Assembly (NCBI RefSeq): GCF_031450805.1
Contig: NZ_JARTVY010000001.1
Coordinates: forward strand, 434,001 to 498,000
DNA length: 64,000 nucleotides
Direction: 5' to 3'
From: Caballeronia sp031450805
GTDB taxonomy: Bacteria > Pseudomonadota > Gammaproteobacteria > Burkholderiales > Burkholderiaceae
The notes under the pieces were generated by a model. The model ran no database searches. It worked only from the letters and a program-made list of their open reading frames with translations, and had not been told where the DNA came from. Both the position numbers and the translations under genes were made by a program. Position 1 is the first letter of the stretch, and every line of letters starts with the position of its first letter. Shown one piece after another: positions 1-8,012 of this stretch.

Positions 1-521
1 TGATCAACGAACGTGTCCGCGAAGAACTGCGCAACGGCGCGCCGCCGCAGACCGCGATTCAGGAAGGCTTCAAGCACGCCTGGGCGACCATTCTCGACTC
101 CAACGTGACCACGCTGATTGCCGGCCTCGCGCTGCTCGCGTTCGGCTCCGGCCCGGTGCGCGGCTTCGCGGTGGTGCACTGTATCGGCATTCTGACGTCC
201 ATGTTCTCGGCCGTGTTCTTCTCACGCGGTCTCGTGAACCTGTGGTACGGCGGCAAGAAGAAGCTGAAGTCGCTGGCCATCGGTCAGGTGTGGCGTCCGG
301 AAGGCACGGACGGCGAGGCTGCCGCAGCCGCGTATCTGGCGGCCCAGCGCGGTGACGATTCCCCCGTCGACGAGGTCATCACGACGCCCACGGGCAAGAC
401 GAAGACCGCTGCGGTCGCGCAGCGCGCGGCAGTCCCGGCGCCCGCGCGCTCCGGCAAGCCGACCGTGCGCCGCCGTTCGGGCCCGGGCATCGACCAACAG
501 AAACCGGGCTCGTCCCACTGA
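1..521 (+). CDS. secD: SecD, protein translocase subunit (3' part only)
   Basis: The C-terminal 172 residues of SecD are visible, read from position 3 in frame to a TGA at 519-521; the 5' part lies outside the window. SecD and SecF form the proton-driven accessory complex that pulls secreted proteins through SecYEG. The fragment holds the last membrane helices of the RND-like domain (segment LIAGLALLAFGSGPVRGFAV, then a helix ending near residue 80), followed by a basic, Ala- and Pro-rich cytoplasmic tail. secF starts 18 bases downstream, the usual secDF operon. The identity rests on the tail helices and on the following secF. Confidence 0.93.
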   Translation, partial: INERVREELRNGAPPQTAIQEGFKHAWATILDSNVTTLIAGLALLAFGSGPVRGFAVVHCIGILTSMFSAVFFSRGLVNLWYGGKKKLKSLAIGQVWRPEGTDGEAAAAAYLAAQRGDDSPVDEVITTPTGKTKTAAVAQRAAVPAPARSGKPTVRRRSGPGIDQQKPGSSH

Positions 522-539
522 GCCCCGGAGTAACGAAAC

Positions 540-1490
540 ATGGAATTCTTCCGCATTCGCCGTGACCTGCCGCTGATGCAGCGCGCGTTGATTTTCAACG
601 CGATCTCGCTCATCACGTTCCTCGCGGCCGTGTTCTTTCTCGTGCATCGCGGGCTGCATCTGTCGGTGGAGTTCACCGGCGGGACCGTGGTCGAGGTGCA
701 ATATCCGCAAGCCGTGCCGCTCGAACCGGTGCGCGGCACGATGGCAAGGCTCGGTTATGCCGACGCGCAAGTGCAGAACTTCGGCACGTCGCGCGACGTG
801 CTGATCCGCCTGCCGCTCAAGCAAGGGCTGACGTCCGCGCAACAAAGCGAGCAGGTCATGGGCGCGCTAAAGGCCAACGACCCGCAAGTGAGCTTGCAAC
901 GCGTGGAGTTCGTCGGTCCGCAGGTCGGCAAGGAACTGGTCACGAACGGACTCGCCGCGCTCGCGTGCGTGGTGATCGGCATCGTGATTTACCTGTCGTT
1001 CCGATTCGAATGGAAGTACGCGGTGGCGGGCATCATCGCGAACCTGCACGACGTGGTGATCATTCTCGGCTTCTTCGCCTACTTCCAGTGGGAGTTCTCG
1101 CTCTCCGTGCTCGCAGCGATTCTCGCGGTGCTCGGCTATTCGGTGAACGAGTCGGTGGTTATCTTCGACCGGATTCGCGAGACCTTCCGCAAGCAGCGCA
1201 AGATGACGGTGACCGAGGTCATCAACCACGCGATCACGAGCACGATGTCGCGAACCATCATCACGCACGGCTGTACCGAAATGATGGTGCTGTCGATGTT
1301 CTTCTTCGGCGGCCCTACCCTGCATTACTTCGCGCTGGCGCTCACGGTCGGTATTCTCTTCGGTATTTATTCGTCGGTGTTCGTGGCCGCTGCTCTCGCC
1401 ATGTGGTTCGGCGTGAAGCGTGAAGATCTGGTCAAGGACAAGAAGGACAAGTTCGATCCGAACGATCCGAATGCGGGAGCGCAGGTTTAA
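540..1490 (+). CDS. secF: SecF, protein translocase subunit
   Basis: This 316-residue inner-membrane protein has the normal SecF length. It has an N-terminal helix around residues 17-37, a periplasmic domain containing LSVEFTGGTVVEV, and five clustered C-terminal helices. The family motif VLGYSVNESVVIFDRIRE is present near residue 200. SecF pairs with SecD to use the proton gradient in late steps of protein export. The ATG at 540 follows a GGAG at 527-530, and secD ends 18 bases upstream, so the two are co-transcribed. The charged tail (KDKKDKFDPNDPNAG) is typical of betaproteobacterial SecF. A strong terminator follows the gene. Confidence 0.97.
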   Translation: MEFFRIRRDLPLMQRALIFNAISLITFLAAVFFLVHRGLHLSVEFTGGTVVEVQYPQAVPLEPVRGTMARLGYADAQVQNFGTSRDVLIRLPLKQGLTSAQQSEQVMGALKANDPQVSLQRVEFVGPQVGKELVTNGLAALACVVIGIVIYLSFRFEWKYAVAGIIANLHDVVIILGFFAYFQWEFSLSVLAAILAVLGYSVNESVVIFDRIRETFRKQRKMTVTEVINHAITSTMSRTIITHGCTEMMVLSMFFFGGPTLHYFALALTVGILFGIYSSVFVAAALAMWFGVKREDLVKDKKDKFDPNDPNAGAQV

Positions 1491-1520
1491 GGCGCTCGCG
1501 CTGTAGATGTCAGCAAATGC

Positions 1521-1557
1521 AAAGGGCCGATCCATTTGGATCGGCCCTTTTTCTTTC
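1521..1557 (+). terminator. Rho-independent terminator after secF
   Basis: A perfect 13-bp stem (1521-1533 with 1538-1550) closes a four-base loop and is followed by TTCTTTC. It ends the secD-secF transcript. The A-run at its left side means it could also act on the opposite strand, although the next minus-strand gene ends about 100 bases away. Confidence 0.9.
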
Positions 1558-1659
1558 AGCTCTTGGCGCCATTACACCGGATACGGATCGAACAATGCGG
1601 TGACTGCTGCTGAAAACGACTTTCGCGAGGGCAACTCTCGGTAAGGCTCGCAGCGCGCC

Positions 1660-3255
1660 TTACCAGTTCGCCCGCTTGTCATCGACGAGGCGCTGCAGCG
1701 TATGCCGGAACGTGCTTCCAGGAGGCGTGCGCAGGAGTTCGACGTCGGGATACCACGGTGATGTATTCCCTGTCTGCCACCGCCATTCGCCCCAGATCGG
1801 GACGAGAAGCGTCGTCGGCACGCCCGCCGATGCACATACATGAGCGACGGCCGAATCCACAGTGACGATCCGATCGAGACCCTGCGCAATGGCCACCGTA
1901 TCCTCGAAATCGTGGACACGGGGCATTGGATCGCACCAACGGGAATTGCGTGAAGCCAGCAACGCTTCCGGCGGCCGCTCCGACGCTTCCAGCTGAAGGT
2001 TGACCCAGTCTACGTCCGTCAAGGCTTCGAATAAGGGCGTGAAGTCGTCCAGCGAGCCGCTTCGCAGGCGATCATGGTAAGTGTGTGGATTGCCCCGCCA
2101 GCAAAGCCCGATGCGCTTGCGCTTGCCATCCGGCCCGCCGGTTTCGCCATATTGCGCCGGCAGCCAGTCTGCCCACTCTTGTTGCGCTGCCTCGCTCGCG
2201 CGCAGCGACGGCAGCGTTTCGGGCGCCGTCGACCAGAGTTGCAGTCTGACCGGCAAGCTCATCAGCCAGACGTAGGCATCGCATCCTTCGGTGATCGTCG
2301 GCTCGTCGCTCCGGATTTCGAGCGTGGGAAACGAGGCTCTCAACACGCGTTCGAGTCGATCCGGCACTTGCACCCGCACGCTCGCCACGCGCGACTGCAC
2401 CAACGTCAGATAGCGGAGATACATCAGAAAGTCGCCAAAAGACCAGCCGACGTCCAGCAAGACCAGCAAGCGGCCATCGAGAGGCGCGCCGTTCCATTCG
2501 GGAATACCGGTTGGCGAGCACGCAAGGAAGTCGGTGTCGCGGAGCCGGCGCTCATACAGTTCCATCGACTCCCGCACGCGCCCGGCGCCGAAGAGCGAAT
2601 TCGCATAGACACGGCAGCCCGAACCGTTGATGTAGATCGTCTTCGACAACTCCTCGAGCAATTGGATTGACTCGCTGAACCTGCTCATGAAACTGAGAAT
2701 GAACGCCCGCCCAATCAACGATTCCGCATTGTGTTCCAGCGACACCGAACGGTCGAACGCGTCCAGCCCCTCCTGATACTTCAATTGGCGCCATTTGATC
2801 CAGCCCAGAAGCCGCGAGGCATTCGCCTCGCGTTCGTCCGGCCATCGATGCCGCCATTGGGAGACGAGCGCTTCGGCATGATCGAAGCGTTGCCGGTTAT
2901 ACACATTCACGCTGAGATGATTGAACTCGTACGCCGACCATTTCTGCAGTGCGAAGACGGGCCGCGCCTGGTCGGCAGTGCAGAGCTGGCAAAATCGCTC
3001 AAGAAGCCGGTCGATGGTTTCCAGACGCTTCACATGATGAAGACAAGCGGCGAAGGTATCGGCGGTGAGCGCGGCCTCGTTCAGTTCGAGACTGGCTTCG
3101 CAAAGCATCGTGCTGGACTCTTCCGACTGCTCGTTGCTCAGATCCGCGCGTTTCAGAACGGCACGTCCGAGCGCAATGGATTCCAGCCATCGCTGTTGCG
3201 CGTGATTATCGCGCTGAGCTGCCAGCCAGTCTTCGGCTCGATTACTGAACCTCAT
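1660..3255 (-). CDS. TPR protein with GT9/heptosyltransferase-like C-terminal domain
   Basis: This 531-residue protein starts at the ATG at 3255, which overlaps the stop of the upstream gene (ATGA) and is preceded by GGAGG. The first ~350 residues are helical and resemble divergent tetratricopeptide repeats (for example ASRLLGWIKWRQLKYQEGLD). From about residue 377 the sequence matches the glycosyltransferase fold found in TPR-linked GT9/GT41-like proteins: RIGLCWRGNP, then RIVTVDSAVAHVCASAGVPT and WGEWRWQTGNTSPWYP. Such proteins are thought to move sugars onto proteins or surface glycans, but the acceptor here is unknown. It is translationally coupled to a DUF5672 gene, suggesting a joint surface-sugar role. 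An upstream in-frame start would add 27 residues inside the neighbour and is less likely. Confidence 0.75.
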   Translation of the reverse strand: MRFSNRAEDWLAAQRDNHAQQRWLESIALGRAVLKRADLSNEQSEESSTMLCEASLELNEAALTADTFAACLHHVKRLETIDRLLERFCQLCTADQARPVFALQKWSAYEFNHLSVNVYNRQRFDHAEALVSQWRHRWPDEREANASRLLGWIKWRQLKYQEGLDAFDRSVSLEHNAESLIGRAFILSFMSRFSESIQLLEELSKTIYINGSGCRVYANSLFGAGRVRESMELYERRLRDTDFLACSPTGIPEWNGAPLDGRLLVLLDVGWSFGDFLMYLRYLTLVQSRVASVRVQVPDRLERVLRASFPTLEIRSDEPTITEGCDAYVWLMSLPVRLQLWSTAPETLPSLRASEAAQQEWADWLPAQYGETGGPDGKRKRIGLCWRGNPHTYHDRLRSGSLDDFTPLFEALTDVDWVNLQLEASERPPEALLASRNSRWCDPMPRVHDFEDTVAIAQGLDRIVTVDSAVAHVCASAGVPTTLLVPIWGEWRWQTGNTSPWYPDVELLRTPPGSTFRHTLQRLVDDKRANW

Positions 3256-4154
3256 TGCGCCTCCTCCAATTGCTGCCGCCCAAGCTTGCCATCTTCGGCC
3301 GAAGCGCGCACCAGCTTTTCGCAAAGCGAGAGGCAATACGTTGCAAGAGCGTCGTTCATGCCGACCTTGATCAGCCTGTCTCGAAGCTCATTCACGCCGA
3401 TTGCCTGTTTCATAGCGGGAAACAACGCTTCCATCGACGGAAATTCGTGCGCCAGAAAACAGTTACCGAGCAGGCAAACCATGCTGTCCGCCGCAACAGT
3501 ACTGGGATGCGCCATTGCCACCAGTTCTTGCAAGGCGGATGCATCGAGGTGACGGGCCAGATTATGCGGCGAATGGAAGCCGAATGTCGGACCAGGCGGA
3601 TGGGAATTCTCGTAAGAGAAGCGATCGGCGACGTCGTTCGGCGCAAAGCGAATGCCGTACTTGCTCTCCAGCAAGGGACGATAAATACGTCCAATCAGCT
3701 TGTCTTCGTAGATGCCGTCTCGAAGCGGAAATTCATCGCTGGCCAATAACCGCATGAGTTTGGTGGACCGCAACGAAAACCCGCCGTTACCGACCGACAT
3801 ACCATCGTTATGCCACGGCCAGCGTGCGCCGATATAGTCGTAATTGAAGAATTCGTCGGACCATGCGTCCGGATCGGCGACATAGCCATCCCACTGAATA
3901 ACGAGTACCCAAGGCGTTCGTATATGTTCAACGATGCCTTTCAGTACGAAATCGTTTTATTCCTCGCGGGACCGAATATACGGCGTTTCGACGATTCGCG
4001 CCTTTGCCGGAACGCTTCCGTGCGTGAAAAGAATGGCGTCGCCGAAATGGAAATGCTGGCATGAAATTGCCAATGCGCGCGCAGCAAGGCGGGGACTCAA
4101 AGAATCTACTGCACAGACAGTGACATTAAGAAAATCAGATGCTTTTCGATTCAT
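3252..4154 (-). pseudogene. DUF5672 protein gene interrupted by an in-frame TAA
   Basis: Two segments in the same reading frame together make one DUF5672 protein. The 5' segment (4154-3960) encodes MNRKASDFLNVTVCAVDSL to PYIRSREE. A TAA stands at 3959-3957. The reading frame then continues without shift through NDFVLKGIVEHIRTPWVLVI, QWDGYV, YDYIGARWPWHNDGMSVGNG, the family core GNGGFSLRS and EDKLIGRIYRPLLESKYGIR. Relatives usually carry an aromatic residue where the TAA sits, so a Tyr codon changed in its third base is the simplest cause. The family is found beside glycosyltransferases. An internal ATG at 3800 could give a 182-residue C-terminal fragment. The 3800-4250 stretch is lower in GC than its surroundings. 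This is a real nonsense mutation, a sequencing error or, less likely, readthrough. Confidence 0.8.
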
Positions 4155-4332
4155 GCAGCGAATGTTGAACGCGGAATTCAGTTACGACTGAAATCAACAG
4201 TTCTGCAAAAAGATCGATGCATGATAGCAGCCACCTCTGCAAGACCGAATGTCACGAATCCGAATCTTTCCTAATTCTGTCAATCACTACCCGGCGCAGC
4301 CACGCGACGACGTCACGGCAAGTGCAACGGAA

Positions 4333-4357
4333 CCGCCTCGCGCACGAGGCGAGGCGG
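4333..4357 (-). terminator. Probable terminator after the yceI pair
   Basis: An 8-bp GC-rich stem (4333-4340 with 4350-4357) closes a nine-base loop and, read on the minus strand, is followed by TTCCGTT. It lies about 20 bases past the stop of the last yceI gene. The T-tract is short, so termination may be partial. Confidence 0.5.
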
Positions 4358-4379
4358 ACCGAGACCGGTGAAACCGCGC

Positions 4380-4958
4380 TTACTGCTTCACACCCTCTGC
4401 CTGGATATGCAGCACGGTCTTCAGGCTGAAACCGTATGACTTGCCATAGTCGACGCCGAAGTCGCCGCGATCGAACGTCGCCGTGGCTTCCGTGCCGCAG
4501 ACTTCCTTCTTGATCATCGGATTCACGAAGCACTTGAAGCTCTCGATCTGGAGATTCAGCGGCTTCGTGACGCCGTGCATCGTCAGCGAGCCGACCACTT
4601 CGACCGGCTTGTCGCCCTCGAAACGGATCGACGTGCCCTTGTAGACCGCGGTCGGGTACTTGGCGGTATCGAAGAACTCGGCCTTTTGCAGATGCTCGTC
4701 GAGCTTCGCGTTGCCGGTGTTGACCGATGCCAGATCGATGGTCACTTCCGCCGTGCCGGTCTTCGCCGCGCGGTCGAGCACCACCGTGCCGCTGCTCCTG
4801 TTGAACTTGCCGCGCCACGTCGACACGCCGCCGAAGTGGTCCGCCTCGAAGCTCGGATACGTGTGGTTCGGGTCCAGCTGATACGTATCGGCGGCCATCG
4901 CGCTAAACGAAAGGCCTGCGGCGAGCGCGCCGGCGACGATCATCGAAATCTTCTTCAA
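4380..4958 (-). CDS. YceI family periplasmic protein
   Basis: This 192-residue YceI-family (lipocalin-like) protein is expected to bind a polyprenyl or other amphipathic ligand in the periplasm. I choose the TTG at 4958: GGAG stands 8 bases upstream, and the resulting N-terminus (M)KKISMIVAGALAAGLSFSA is a classic signal peptide cleaved after AMA. The next ATG would remove the positively charged end. Family features are DPNHTYPSFEADHFGGVSTW near the mature N-terminus, TIDLASVNT, SLTMHGVTKPL and a C-terminal YGFSLKTVLHIQAE. Two cysteines (CFVN and VCGT) may form a disulfide. It is the last gene of a cytochrome b561-yceI-yceI operon. Confidence 0.88.
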   Translation of the reverse strand: MKKISMIVAGALAAGLSFSAMAADTYQLDPNHTYPSFEADHFGGVSTWRGKFNRSSGTVVLDRAAKTGTAEVTIDLASVNTGNAKLDEHLQKAEFFDTAKYPTAVYKGTSIRFEGDKPVEVVGSLTMHGVTKPLNLQIESFKCFVNPMIKKEVCGTEATATFDRGDFGVDYGKSYGFSLKTVLHIQAEGVKQ

Positions 4959-5008
4959 GTTGTGCTCCTGACTGAATGTGGGTTGAATCCGCGTGAAATA
5001 TCCGCCGC

Positions 5009-5572
5009 TCACTTTTTGGCGGCGACGATGTGAAACTTGATGACGACCTCGTCCGCGACGACGGACGTATCCTTCCATTCGCCAGTGCCGATATCGAACT
5101 GGCTGCGCTTGATCGGCAACGCGCCATCGAACGTTTCGGTTGCGCCCTGCTGCGTGATCGTGACCGGCACCGTGACCGTCTGCGACTTGCCCTTGATCGT
5201 GATCTTGCCCGTCACCTTGTACTGATTGCCGCCAGCCGGTGCGATCGCGCTGGAAACGAAGGTCGCGGTCGGATACGCGGCCGCGTCGAACCACTCCTTG
5301 CCGCGCACCTGCTTGTTGTACTCGTCGTCGCCCAGGTCGTAGCTGCCCGTATCGATGGTGATGTTGGCGCTGCCGGCAGCCGGCTTCGCCGGATCGAACG
5401 CGATCTGCGCGCTGAACTTGTTGAACTTGCCGTCGGTGGGCACGTTCATCTGCTTCGACGTGGCGACGACCGAGCTTTTCGCCATATCCACTTGCGCCGC
5501 TGCGGCCGCTGCGACAGCGAGCGACGTCGCGGCCACGGCGGCCGCCATCCAACGATTGAGTTTCACTTTCAT
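5009..5572 (-). CDS. YceI family periplasmic protein (second copy)
   Basis: This 187-residue paralogue of the downstream YceI protein starts at the ATG at 5572, preceded by AAGG. The N-terminus MKVKLNRWMAAAVAATSLAV is a signal peptide with likely cleavage after AAAAAAQ or just before it. The YceI fold is indicated by FNKFSAQIAFDPAKP, ANITIDTGSYDLGDDEYN and GKITIKGKSQTVTVPVTI. It has no cysteines in the mature part, unlike its neighbour. Pairs of YceI proteins next to cytochrome b561 are common in Proteobacteria and suggest quinone-like ligand handling or membrane redox, which is an inference. The 50 bases between the two yceI genes hold no clear promoter. Confidence 0.88.
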   Translation of the reverse strand: MKVKLNRWMAAAVAATSLAVAAAAAAQVDMAKSSVVATSKQMNVPTDGKFNKFSAQIAFDPAKPAAGSANITIDTGSYDLGDDEYNKQVRGKEWFDAAAYPTATFVSSAIAPAGGNQYKVTGKITIKGKSQTVTVPVTITQQGATETFDGALPIKRSQFDIGTGEWKDTSVVADEVVIKFHIVAAKK

Positions 5573-5685
5573 GTGTGCCTTGTGAACGGTTCGAACGAAC
5601 AGCGGGTATTGGAAATCAAAAGCATGCCGTTTCCAACAGCCGGCCGGAAACGCCCTGCCAACTGCGAGGAAACAATCGGAGACGC

Positions 5686-6255
5686 CTATTTGACGAAAGG
5701 CAGCATCCGCCCGAGCAAGCCGTCGCGATCGACGAAGTGATGCTTGAGCGCGGCGAGCACGTGCATCGCGACGAGCACGAGCAGTCCGTAATTCAGCGCG
5801 ACATGCACGATGCGCAGCGTCGCCTTCAGCGCCTTGTCGGGTCCGATGACCGTCGGCAACGGCAGCACACCGAGATACACGACCTGCAGGCCAGCGGCCG
5901 AGCTGTACAGATAACCCGACGCGGGAATCACCAGCATCAGCACATAGAGCAGCATGTGCGTGAGATGCGCCGCGCCTTGTTGCCAGCGCGGCGTGCCCGG
6001 CGGAAGGGCCGGCGCGCGATGGGTGACGCGCCACGCGAGCCGCAGCGCCGCGAGCGCGAACACGGTCACGCCGATCCACTTGTGCCACGAGTAGTACTTG
6101 AGCTTAGTCGGCGTGAAGCCGGGAATATCGGTCATGATCCAGCCGAGATAGAAGCCGCCGATGATCAGCAACGCGATGAGCCAATGCAGGCCGATCGCCG
6201 TGGCGCTGTATCGTTCGGCGGGCGTCGCCGGAGTAATGCCAACAGTGCTTTCCAT
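5686..6255 (-). CDS. Cytochrome b561 family membrane protein
   Basis: This 189-residue four-helix di-haem cytochrome b of the CybB type moves electrons between quinol and a periplasmic or membrane acceptor. Likely haem ligands are His24 in IGLHWLIALL and His58 in YSWHKWIG, with further histidines in LTHMLLYVLML and AMHVLAALKHHF. The C-terminus VDRDGLLGRMLPF is typical of the family. I take the ATG at 6255; a longer reading would add a basic stretch with no membrane character. It is the first gene of the b561-yceI-yceI operon. The promoter should lie in 6256-6663, shared with the divergent pqi operon. Confidence 0.9.
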   Translation of the reverse strand: MESTVGITPATPAERYSATAIGLHWLIALLIIGGFYLGWIMTDIPGFTPTKLKYYSWHKWIGVTVFALAALRLAWRVTHRAPALPPGTPRWQQGAAHLTHMLLYVLMLVIPASGYLYSSAAGLQVVYLGVLPLPTVIGPDKALKATLRIVHVALNYGLLVLVAMHVLAALKHHFVDRDGLLGRMLPFVK

Positions 6256-6663
6256 GATGCGGATGTCCTGGGAATGATCGAGACGCGCATGCCGCCGGGC
6301 TGTGTCCGATGCATGCGCCGCCATGCTACCGCAACGTCCGTGAATTGCCAGCATGCGCGCGAATGCCTGCCGCAAGCGTGGAAAGTCAGGCCCGGCGCGG
6401 CTTTCCGGGCGATTCACCGCGATGCGCGCCGTTTATGCAACGAACTATTCTGCCGATGCAACGGTCCATCGTGGTCGCGCGAGAGAACACAACACAACGA
6501 TGCAGCGAGCCGCCTTATTCCGTTGATGTCGCGGCGAAAGCCGGTTTGTTACCATCCTGCTACCATCCCGCGCTGGCTCGTTACTTGCTGTTTCCGGCCG
6601 GGCCCTCTCGCGGCGCATACCGAACACGCATGGAACACGCATGAGAAGGCTCGCCCTCGAACT
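6256..6663. other. Divergent intergenic region, cytochrome b561 / pqi operon
   Basis: These 408 bases contain no convincing gene. They must hold the promoters of the b561-yceI operon (minus) and of the pqi operon (plus), but I could not assign -35/-10 pairs with confidence. An 11-bp tandem repeat (GAACACGCATG, 6622-6632 and 6633-6643) lies just upstream of pqiA, and TACCATCC occurs twice near 6550-6570. Confidence 0.5.
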
Positions 6664-7326
6664 ATGAACGTGAACGAATCGGAACAACTGATCGCGTGTC
6701 ATGAATGCGACGCGCTCTTCGCGAAGCGCGCGCTTCCCGAGCACAGTTCGGCGAACTGTCCGCGTTGCGGCGCGGTGCTCTATCGCAGCGTCGCGCGCAA
6801 TCTCGACCGCATCTGCGCGACCACGCTCGCCGCGCTCATCACCTTCGTGATCGCGCAGGCGTTTCCCATCGTCGAACTGGATGCGAACGGCATCACGTCG
6901 CAGACGACGCTCATCGGCGCGATCGTCGCGCTATGGAACGAGCAGATGCAGCTCGTCGCCGTGCTGGTCTTCTGCGCGACGATCCTCTTTCCACTGTGCG
7001 AGCTGGTCGCGCTGCTCTACGTGCTGATGCCCGTGCGCGCGGGCTACGTGCCGCCGGGATTCCATCTCACGCTGCGCGCGATCCAGTTCGTGCGCCCGTG
7101 GGGAATGATCGAAGTGTTCATGCTCGGCGTGCTCGTCACGCTCGTGAAGATGCTGAGCGTCGCGCGCGTGATTCCGGAGGCCGCGCTCTTCGCTTTCGGC
7201 GCGCTGACGCTGATGGTCGCGGTCGTCGTGAGCTTCGACCCGCGCTCGCTTTGGGAGACGGCGAGCGAACTGCCGAAGCGGCGCGCGCGCAAGCCGCTTG
7301 CATCATCCGCGAGGCAGAAGACGTGA
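6664..7326 (+). CDS. pqiA: PqiA-like protein, first half-gene
   Basis: This 220-residue inner-membrane protein corresponds to one half of the paraquat-inducible protein PqiA. A zinc-ribbon-like motif (Cys12, Cys15, Cys32, Cys35) is followed by four predicted helices, including LAALITFVIAQAFPIVEL and LVAVLVFCATILFPLCEL. PqiA is the membrane partner of the MCE protein PqiB in lipid transfer between the inner and outer membranes. In E. coli PqiA is one polypeptide with two such halves; here each half is a separate gene. Its TGA overlaps the GTG start of the next gene, so the two are translationally coupled and probably form a heterodimer. Confidence 0.88.
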   Translation: MNVNESEQLIACHECDALFAKRALPEHSSANCPRCGAVLYRSVARNLDRICATTLAALITFVIAQAFPIVELDANGITSQTTLIGAIVALWNEQMQLVAVLVFCATILFPLCELVALLYVLMPVRAGYVPPGFHLTLRAIQFVRPWGMIEVFMLGVLVTLVKMLSVARVIPEAALFAFGALTLMVAVVVSFDPRSLWETASELPKRRARKPLASSARQKT

Positions 7327-8012
7327 ACGACACACCGCTCGACGCCGCCATCGACGAACCGGACAGCCCGCCGCCCACGCTCTACACGACGGCATCGCGC
7401 GCGAAGCTCGTCTCGTGTCATGCGTGCGGGCTCGTGCAGCCGCTCGCGCGCACGGTCGAAAGGCAACGCTGCACGCGCTGCGACGCGGTCGTGCACCGGC
7501 GCAATCCGGACAGCATCGCGCGGACGTGGGCGCTGCTCATCAGCGCGGCGATCCTTTATATTCCGGCGAACGTCTTTCCGATGCTGCATACGTCCTCGAT
7601 TCTCGGCGCGGAGGACGACACCATCATGAGCGGCGTCGCGCTCTTCTGGAACGACGGCGACTATCCGCTCGCCATCGTCATCTTCGTGGCCAGCATTCTG
7701 GTGCCGATGCTCAAGCTGCTCTCGCTCGCATTCTTGCTCGTCAGCGTGCAGCGGCGCTCGGTGTGGCGTCCGCGCCAGCGCACGACGCTGTATCGCGTGG
7801 TGGAAGGCATCGGCCGATGGTCCATGCTGGATATCTTCGTGGTCACGCTCACCGTCGCGCTCGTGCGCTTCAAGTCGGTGGCGGTGATCACGGCGGGACC
7901 GGCGGCGCTCGCGTTCGCGTCGGTCGTCGTATTGACGATGCTCGCCTCCATGCAGTTCGATCCCCGTCTGATATGGGACAACATAGAACCGTCAGGAAAG
8001 AAATATGACTAG
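7323..8012 (+). CDS. pqiA: PqiA-like protein, second half-gene
   Basis: This 229-residue second PqiA half starts at a GTG that overlaps the previous stop (GTGA). An acidic and proline-rich N-terminus is followed by a Cys32/Cys35/Cys50/Cys53 zinc-ribbon-like motif (CHACG and CTRCD). Four helices follow, with ILYIPANVFPMLHTSS as the signature of the PqiA fold. Another family segment is GRWSMLDIFVVTLTVALVRF. It overlaps pqiB by 8 bases. It would pair with the upstream half to rebuild the full eight-helix PqiA assembly beneath PqiB. Confidence 0.88.
   Translation: MNDTPLDAAIDEPDSPPPTLYTTASRAKLVSCHACGLVQPLARTVERQRCTRCDAVVHRRNPDSIARTWALLISAAILYIPANVFPMLHTSSILGAEDDTIMSGVALFWNDGDYPLAIVIFVASILVPMLKLLSLAFLLVSVQRRSVWRPRQRTTLYRVVEGIGRWSMLDIFVVTLTVALVRFKSVAVITAGPAALAFASVVVLTMLASMQFDPRLIWDNIEPSGKKYD

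Noticed and set aside
3800..4250. Lower GC as a sign of a mobile island
   Set aside because: No integrase, transposase, repeat or tRNA end is present. The dip covers one gene and its upstream gap and is not enough to call an element.
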